Source of the DNA: Pseudomonas cedrina subsp. cedrina
GTDB lineage: Bacteria; Pseudomonadota; Gammaproteobacteria; Pseudomonadales; Pseudomonadaceae
Length of the DNA: 64,000 nt
Assembly (NCBI RefSeq): GCF_001983175.1
Contig: NZ_MNPW01000005.1
Span: 310,001 to 374,000, forward strand
Direction: 5' to 3'
Shown here one piece after another: positions 55,171 through 64,000 of this stretch. The position numbers and the translations under genes were made by a program. How positions within the stretch are numbered: position 1 is the first letter of the stretch; every line of letters starts with the position of its first letter. Below the pieces are notes generated by a model that searched no databases, was not told the DNA's origin, and saw only the letters and a program-made list of their open reading frames with translations.

Positions 55171-55440
55171 TCAAGCTGCCTGTCTGGCTGTGACGAACGC
55201 CGCAAGGCAGGCCACGTTGGTGAAGTGATTGCGGGTGTCCTTGGCGTCGGCATCGATTTTGATGCCGTACTTTTTCTGGATCGCCAGGCCCAGTTCCAGG
55301 GCGTCTACCGAATCCAGGCCGAGGCCTTCGCCGAACAGGGTTTGCTCGCTGTCGATGTCGTCGACACTGATGTCTTCCAGGCCCAGGGCCTCGATGATCA
55401 GCATCTTTATGTCGTGCTCAAGGCGGTGTTGGTCGCTCAT
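55171..55440 (-). CDS. Acyl carrier protein
   Basis: An 89-residue ACP with the attachment Ser44 in GLGLDSVDALELG. The start at 55440 (MSDQHRLEHDIK) is chosen over a 10-residue extension because it gives a normal ACP N-terminus. It lies 9 bp before the next ACP gene and overlaps the acyltransferase gene end. Confidence 0.88.
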   Translation of the reverse strand: MSDQHRLEHDIKMLIIEALGLEDISVDDIDSEQTLFGEGLGLDSVDALELGLAIQKKYGIKIDADAKDTRNHFTNVACLAAFVTARQAA

Positions 55441-56230
55441 CTTCGGCGAGCTCCTTAATAAAATAGTCATGCAGGTAATCGTTGAGCTTGCGTGAGGCCT
55501 GGGGCGCGGGTCCCCGTGTTGCGAACGCCTGTGGTTCTATATCGGCACCTACGCGCAAACTGAAGTGAAAACGGCGTTTGGGGATGCGATACCAGGGTTC
55601 GGCCTTGGTCAAGGTGGTGGGGCTGACCTTGATCACCACGGGGGTGATGATTGTCGCACCCCGCAGCGCAATGGCGGCGCCACCGCGATGAAAGGCGGGT
55701 GTGGCGCCGGGCGTGGTGCGGGTGCCTTCGGGAAAGATGATCAGGGTCTGGCCCGCGCGCAGGGCGTCGGCGGCGGCGTCGAGCATGTCCGCGCTGCCGT
55801 CATTGCTGATGTAGCCGGCATCCCGTACCGGGCCTCGGGTGAACGGGTTTTGAAACAGGCTCTGCTTGACCACGCAGTTGGTTTGACGCATCAGGCCGAT
55901 CAGGAACACCACGTCGATCAACGAGGGGTGGTTGGCGACAATCATCTGGCCGGGGCGGCCGAGGTTTTCGGCGCCTTCGACACTGTAGGTCAGCACGCCG
56001 GCGCGCTGCATCAGGCGGATAAAGAACCAGAACAGTTTACTGATGGTATGACGGGCGCGGCGCTGGTGTTTTTCGGCGCTGCCCGGCAGGCAACTAAGCA
56101 ACGGAAATACCAGCAGGCGCAGGCACAGCCCGCCGACGCCGAACAGCGTGAAGCTGGCGGCGGTGGCGAACAGGCGCCAGTAATAGGCGTCCCGTGGTTT
56201 GTCGGTCACGACTTGCGTTGCCAGTTCCAT
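55418..56230 (-). CDS. 1-Acylglycerol-phosphate-type acyltransferase
   Basis: A 270-residue PlsC-type acyltransferase (ApeD position). The HX4D motif is NHPSLID, and the second block is IIFPEGTRTTPG. Two N-terminal membrane segments are visible (LFATAASFTLFGVGGLCLRLLVF). The start MELATQVV at 56230 overlaps the preceding gene by 25 bp. It probably adds an acyl chain during anchoring of the pigment to a lipid. Confidence 0.85.
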   Translation of the reverse strand: MELATQVVTDKPRDAYYWRLFATAASFTLFGVGGLCLRLLVFPLLSCLPGSAEKHQRRARHTISKLFWFFIRLMQRAGVLTYSVEGAENLGRPGQMIVANHPSLIDVVFLIGLMRQTNCVVKQSLFQNPFTRGPVRDAGYISNDGSADMLDAAADALRAGQTLIIFPEGTRTTPGATPAFHRGGAAIALRGATIITPVVIKVSPTTLTKAEPWYRIPKRRFHFSLRVGADIEPQAFATRGPAPQASRKLNDYLHDYFIKELAEDERPTPP

Positions 56231-56967
56231 ACGCGGTTCTTCCAGGCATGTTGGCAGGCGACCTGTTCGGTGAGCAGGGTGCGCAGCAGGTTCAGGGCGT
56301 GAGGCCACTGGGTTTGAGTGAGTTGGACCGCGCCGTCGGTTAGTTCCAGTTGCCACTCGTCGCCAGGTGTGAGCAGCAGGCCGACGGCGTAGGGGAAGGG
56401 CACATCAACGATCCAGCTGGCATAGGCGTCGGGCGCCTGTTCTTCGGTGATCACCAGCAAGACCGCCGCAGCCCCTTCGTTGAGCAGCGCGGCGGCTTCG
56501 AGCATGCCGTGTTCCAGGCCATCGCCGGCGGCCGCGAGGGCGGTCATTTCGCTGGTTTCATTGCGCAGGATCGACCACAAGCCAATCACCGCGTTGTGCA
56601 CCGACAGGCTGAACTGGGTTGGCGAAAGTGGCTGGTCGTTGGCCAGGTCGCTGAGGATATCGAGGGTGCGCGGGGTTTCGCCGTGCCGGGACACAAACAC
56701 CAGGGGCAGGTCCTCAAGACCTTCGGCCAACGGCCAGCCTACGCTGAACGCCATGCGCGCCAGGCGGCTCAGGCGGCGGCGCTGCATGGCCGGCAGGAAC
56801 GACACGTCGGGGCATGCCTGGCTTACGGGCAGCAACACCGGGGCGTGGCACCAGGCATGCCAGTCGTCCACGCTATCGAGCCCTGGGGCCCAGGCGCGCC
56901 ATTGCGCGATATTGAAAGTGATCACTGAGAAGGTATCCCGCCCCTGCGGGCTTCCATGTGCAGCCAT
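56206..56967 (-). CDS. Ketosynthase-like chain-length factor (ApeC-like)
   Basis: A protein of about 240-253 residues related to the N-terminal half of ketosynthases (beta-ketoacyl-synthase-like domain, PF13723 type) without an active-site Cys motif. ITFNIAQWRAWAPGLDSVDDW, FVSRHGETPRTLDIL and SPTQFSLSVHNAVIGLWSI are typical. In aryl polyene systems ApeC pairs with the ketosynthase ApeO to set chain length. It is the first gene of the operon. The start may be ATG at 56967 or, closer to the family N-terminus, GTG at 56925. Confidence 0.8.
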   Translation of the reverse strand: MAAHGSPQGRDTFSVITFNIAQWRAWAPGLDSVDDWHAWCHAPVLLPVSQACPDVSFLPAMQRRRLSRLARMAFSVGWPLAEGLEDLPLVFVSRHGETPRTLDILSDLANDQPLSPTQFSLSVHNAVIGLWSILRNETSEMTALAAAGDGLEHGMLEAAALLNEGAAAVLLVITEEQAPDAYASWIVDVPFPYAVGLLLTPGDEWQLELTDGAVQLTQTQWPHALNLLRTLLTEQVACQHAWKNRVWNWQRKS

Positions 56968-57273
56968 TGGCCCCCGAGGCAGGGGCAGGGAACGATGGCC
57001 GAATGGCGCGCATTATCCCGGTGCCGTGGGGTTCTAGCAAACATTGGTAATGAATTGTGCACGGCCAATTACAAAATAGTCGGAAGAATTCACAGATTGT
57101 CCTTTACGTCGCGCTGGATGGGTTGTCGGACCGTTCTTTTTGCCTCGTCGGCTGCGTATGACACTCAGGTCGCCAATGGTTCCGTGATGCTGTAATGCAT
57201 GGACGAACGAGGTAGCTAACAGTCGCTTTTGCCCTCTACACTCGGACATTCATTGATACACGGAGGTTTTTCC
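56968..57273. other. Divergent intergenic region: aryl polyene operon and parA promoters
   Basis: About 305 bp between two divergent genes, AT-richer than its surroundings. It must hold the promoter of the long biosynthetic operon and that of parA, but I could not settle on convincing -35/-10 pairs. No regulator gene adjoins it. Confidence 0.4.
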
Positions 57274-58044
57274 ATGCGGCGTGTGGTGTTCAATCAGAAA
57301 GGCGGCGTCGGCAAGTCCAGCATCGCCTGCAACCTGGCGGCAGTCAGCGCCAGCGAAGGCTATCGAACCCTGTTGGTGGACCTCGATGCACAAGCCAACT
57401 CAACCCAGTACCTCACCGGGCTGACCGGCGACGATATCCCCATGGGGATCGCGGATTTTTTCAAGCAGACCCTGTCTTCCGGGCCGTTTTCGAAGAAGAA
57501 CAAGGTGGATATCTACGAAACGCCGTTCGACAACCTGCATGTCATTACCGCAACCGCCGAACTGGCGGACCTGCAGCCTAAGTTGGAAGCCAAGCACAAG
57601 ATCAACAAGCTGCGAAAACTGCTGGATGAGTTGAGCGAAGATTACGACCGGATCTACCTGGATACACCGCCGGCGCTGAATTTTTACGCGGTTTCAGCGT
57701 TGATCGCGGCTGATCGCGTGCTGATTCCGTTCGATTGCGACAGCTTCTCGCGCCAGGCATTGTATGGTTTGCTGGCTGAAATCGAAGAGCTCAAGGAAGA
57801 CCACAACGAAGGCCTGGAAGTCGAAGGCATCGTGGTCAACCAGTTCCAGGCGCGGGCGAGTTTGCCGCAGCAGATGCTTGATGAGTTGATTGCCGAAGGC
57901 TTGCCGGTATTGCCGGTGTACCTGGCCAGTTCCGTGCGCATGCGCGAGTCGCACCAACAGAACAAACCGCTGATCCACCTCGACCCACGGCACAAGTTGA
58001 CGCAACAGTTTGTGGAGTTGCATAACCTGCTGGAAAACGCGTGA
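57274..58044 (+). CDS. Orphan ParA-family ATPase
   Basis: A 256-residue P-loop ATPase of the ParA/Soj type. The deviant Walker A is [11 protein letters not shown] (signature Lys in KGG), followed by [26 protein letters not shown] and [13 protein letters not shown] lies 7 bp before the ATG at 57274. There is no ParB gene or parS-like repeat beside it, so it is not a plasmid or main chromosomal partition pair; such orphan ParAs position other cell components. The partner is unknown. Confidence 0.88.
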   Translation: MRRVVFNQKGGVGKSSIACNLAAVSASEGYRTLLVDLDAQANSTQYLTGLTGDDIPMGIADFFKQTLSSGPFSKKNKVDIYETPFDNLHVITATAELADLQPKLEAKHKINKLRKLLDELSEDYDRIYLDTPPALNFYAVSALIAADRVLIPFDCDSFSRQALYGLLAEIEELKEDHNEGLEVEGIVVNQFQARASLPQQMLDELIAEGLPVLPVYLASSVRMRESHQQNKPLIHLDPRHKLTQQFVELHNLLENA

Positions 58045-58085
58045 CCCTGCAGACGCCACAGAACCTGAATGTGAAATGCAGTCCA

Positions 58086-58170
58086 GTGGGAGCTGGCTTG
58101 CCTGCGATAGCATCACCTCGGTGTGCCAGGCAGACCGGGCCGCCTGCATCGCAGGCAAGCCAGCTCCCAC
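58086..58170. repeat. REPIN after parA
   Basis: An inverted REP pair of the CTGG..CCAG subtype, GTGGGAG ends outermost, 42 bp after the parA-like gene stop. Confidence 0.9.
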
Positions 58171-58339
58171 ATGTTGTTCTGCATTTTGGCAGATGGATTT
58201 GTCCCACAGAGGCTGTAGGACGGGTCTGGCAATGCGGCCTGTGCCTTGTAACGTTGCCTACAGCTAAGCCAGAATCGCCCGGCTTGTGCGTCTGGATGGG
58301 CTTCTCTTAAGGTTCACGGGCCGCTGAATGTTCAGTGGT

Positions 58340-58524
58340 CGGGTTTAGTAGCCCGTGGTGAGACGTACAGCAAATCGTCGGTCAGGACCTTCCTGATTTG
58401 ATGGTGGCTGTACGGAGGGCGCTTCCGAGCGCGCCGGTTGCGTCTCCCCGGTCTACTAACCTGCGTACAGCTGCCACCCTCCGTTTAGTAGCGGCTGGTT
58501 GCGGCTCCTACTCGGAGACGATCC
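58340..58524 (+). ncRNA. Candidate structured leader RNA
   Basis: A densely structured stretch before a small gene. It has, in order, CGGG-TTTAGTAG-CCCG (58340-58355) and TCAGGA-CCT-TCCTGA (58382-58396). A long-range stem GGTGGC-TGTACG / CGTACA-G(CTG)CCACC (58403-58414 with 58464-58478) then encloses the hairpin GCGCT-TCCG-AGCGC and a CTACTAA segment, followed by a second TTTAGTAGC (58484-58492). Finally the ribosome-binding GGAG is paired in CTCC-TACTC-GGAG (58505-58517), 7 bp before the ATG. I recall similar leaders before small DUF proteins in pseudomonads; the RNA function is unknown. Confidence 0.5.
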
Positions 58525-58746
58525 ATGCCTAACCTTTATACCGTTGCACCCAACCTCCCCACCGAAACCCTCGTCCTCAAGAGCTACGAAACCTTCTCTT
58601 CCGTCCGTACCTTGCTACTCAACCTGTCCAACGACCTCACCGGCGAGCACCGCGACGTGGCTTTGGCCATCCACCAATTGAGCGAACTCGGCGTACTGCT
58701 GGTCGGCCAGATGATGGACCGCGAGGCTCCACTAACCTCACTCTGA
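58525..58746 (+). CDS. Small Pseudomonas protein, resembling DUF6124/DUF3077 proteins
   Basis: A 73-residue protein. The C-terminal 50 residues (YETFSSVRTLLLNLSNDLTGEHRDVALAIHQLSELGVLLV) are likely two helices around a GEHR turn, like small DUF6124/DUF3077-type proteins that occur in many copies in pseudomonads. GGAGA lies 7 bp before the ATG, inside a hairpin of the leader. The function is unknown. Confidence 0.65.
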   Translation: MPNLYTVAPNLPTETLVLKSYETFSSVRTLLLNLSNDLTGEHRDVALAIHQLSELGVLLVGQMMDREAPLTSL

Positions 58747-58758
58747 AATGCAATCAAT

Positions 58759-58858
58759 GTGGGAGCTGGCTTGCCTGCGATGCAGGCACCTCGGTGTATC
58801 AGGCGCACCGAGTTGGCGCCATCGCAGCGGTGCGGCGATCCGACAAGCCAGCTCCCAC
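58759..58858. repeat. REPIN with a degenerate right arm
   Basis: The left REP is intact (CTGG subtype). The right arm is interrupted (ATCGCAGCGGTGCGGCGATC before CGACAAGCCAG), giving an imperfect partner. Confidence 0.8.
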
Positions 58859-58870
58859 ATTTTGACCGAG

Positions 58871-59305
58871 TTACACGCCTTGGCTACGCAACCAGTTCAT
58901 CAACTGCGGCAGCGGGAACGCCCCGCTCTGGCGCGCCACTTCCCGGCCATTCTTGAACAGGATCAAACTGGGAATCGAGCGAATCCCCAACTGCGCCGAC
59001 AACTGCTGGTTGGCCTCGCTGTCCAGCTTGGCCAGCCGGCACTTGCCCTCCAATTGCCCGGCCGCCTGCTCAAACACCGGCGCGAACGATTTGCACGGCC
59101 CGCACCAATCGGCCCACACATCCACCAGCAACGGCAGGTCGCCCTTGATCTGGCTGGCGTAGTCGCCCTGTTTCAATTCAAAGGGTTTGTTCAACAAAAC
59201 CGGCTGCTTGCAACGCCCGCACTTGGGCGCGTCACCCAGGCGCTCAGCGGGGATCCGGTTGAGGCCGTTGCAATGCGGGCAGGGTATTACAAGAGGTTCG
59301 GACAT
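58871..59305 (-). CDS. trxC: Thioredoxin 2
   Basis: A 144-residue thioredoxin with an N-terminal zinc module (CPHC...CGRC, about residues 9-32) and the active site WCGPC (VWADWCGPCKSF). The cis-Pro is in SIPSLILF. It reduces disulfides in the cytoplasm and is usually induced by oxidative stress. It is divergent from the HigA-like gene with an 81-bp gap. Confidence 0.95.
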   Translation of the reverse strand: MSEPLVIPCPHCNGLNRIPAERLGDAPKCGRCKQPVLLNKPFELKQGDYASQIKGDLPLLVDVWADWCGPCKSFAPVFEQAAGQLEGKCRLAKLDSEANQQLSAQLGIRSIPSLILFKNGREVARQSGAFPLPQLMNWLRSQGV

Positions 59306-59386
59306 CGGGGGCTCCTAAGGCGTGGCCAATGGGTTCAATCTGGAGCCGGCAATGCGGTTTATCAAGATCAGATAGAAGGACAACCT

Positions 59387-59788
59387 ATGAACGACGATCT
59401 GAAACTCACGATTGAGCACTGGCCGTTTGTCTCATCGCTACTGACCAAGCCTCAATCCGAGGCGGACTATGACGTCCTGGCCGCGGCGCTCAATGAACTG
59501 CTGGATATCGTTGGAGAAGACGAAACTCACCCGCTTATAGGGCTGGTGGACATCATTGGTGACTGGATCGAAGCCTACGATCATGAGCATCACCCAATGC
59601 CAGTGGCCGGTAGCGTCGATGTGCTGCGCTACATGATGCGTGAACATAATCTCACTCAGAGCGACCTGCCGGGCGTTGGTGCCCAATCGGTCGTCTCTGA
59701 GGTTTTGAGCGGAAAGCGCCAACTCAATATACGGCAAATTCGGTGGCTGGCTGAACGCTTCGGTGTTTCGGTAGAGACCTTTATCTGA
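59387..59788 (+). CDS. Orphan HigA-like antitoxin / XRE regulator
   Basis: A 133-residue protein with an N-terminal acidic helical part (AALNELLDIVGEDETHPLIGLVDIIGDWIEAYD) and a C-terminal XRE-type helix-turn-helix (LRYMMREHNLTQSDLP, LSGKRQLNIRQIRWLAERF). This is the COG5499/HigA layout. AGAAGGA lies 8 bp before the ATG. HigA normally follows a HigB toxin gene; only 81 bp separate this ATG from trxC, so no toxin is present. Its stop is 3 bp from the convergent selO stop. Confidence 0.82.
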   Translation: MNDDLKLTIEHWPFVSSLLTKPQSEADYDVLAAALNELLDIVGEDETHPLIGLVDIIGDWIEAYDHEHHPMPVAGSVDVLRYMMREHNLTQSDLPGVGAQSVVSEVLSGKRQLNIRQIRWLAERFGVSVETFI

Positions 59789-59791
59789 GGC

Positions 59792-64000
<4,209 letters not shown>

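Noticed and set aside
58748-59386. Long N-terminal extension of the HigA-like protein
   Set aside because: It is REP and antisense trxC sequence; a good ribosome-binding site lies directly before the ATG at 59387.

Overview
This 64 kb window looks like a chromosomal segment of a fluorescent Pseudomonas (P. fluorescens group). The reasons are the medium-chain-length PHA operon phaC1-phaZ-phaC2-phaD, the gene order ponA / pilMNOPQ-aroK-aroB-damX / gltBD / hemE, high-GC third-position codon use, and many Pseudomonas-type REP/REPIN palindromes. No rRNA, tRNA, CRISPR array, insertion sequence or prophage was seen.

Layout. 1-5.4 kb: the 3' end of a LuxR-type regulator gene, then the minus-strand PHA storage operon (polymerases phaC1 and phaC2, depolymerase phaZ, TetR regulator phaD) behind a candidate sigma-54 promoter. 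5.6-13.2 kb: minus-strand housekeeping genes, namely a DUF971 protein, hslVU behind a textbook heat-shock promoter, a SPOR-domain protein, argS and priA. 13.5-16.1 kb: rpmE, a secreted nuclease-like protein and the malic enzyme maeB on the plus strand. 16.3-25.9 kb: ponA (minus), then a reduced pilMNOPQ operon feeding into aroK, aroB and damX. In it pilM carries an internal deletion and a stop, pilO and pilP are fused, and PilQ lacks the usual N-terminal part. 26.2-33.4 kb: gltB-gltD (glutamate synthase) and hemE. 33.5-35.1 kb: a hipBA toxin-antitoxin pair with a palindromic operator. 35.1-39.3 kb: a divergent MFS/LysR pair, a PemK/MazF-like toxin, an orphan proline-rich protein, and decayed duplicates of both flanking genes.

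39.4-57.0 kb is a single minus-strand biosynthetic operon of about 19 genes, nearly all joined by ATGA-type overlaps. It encodes a type II PKS-like aryl polyene system: two ketosynthases and a chain-length-factor-like protein, ketoreductase, dehydratases, two acyl carrier proteins, acyl ligase, thioesterase, acyltransferases, glycosyltransferase, LolA-like carrier, MMPL exporter and lipoproteins. It also carries an MIO-type ammonia lyase that could make the aryl starter, a methyltransferase, and a flavoprotein with flavin-dependent halogenase motifs. The inferred product is an outer-membrane aryl polyene pigment that may be methylated or halogenated. A REPIN has inserted in frame into the signal-peptide region of the LolA-like gene.

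57.2-64 kb: an orphan ParA ATPase, a structured leader in front of a small Pseudomonas protein, trxC, an orphan HigA-like antitoxin, selO, and the 3' part of a large MscK-type mechanosensitive channel that runs off the right edge. Most intergenic gaps hold REP pairs.
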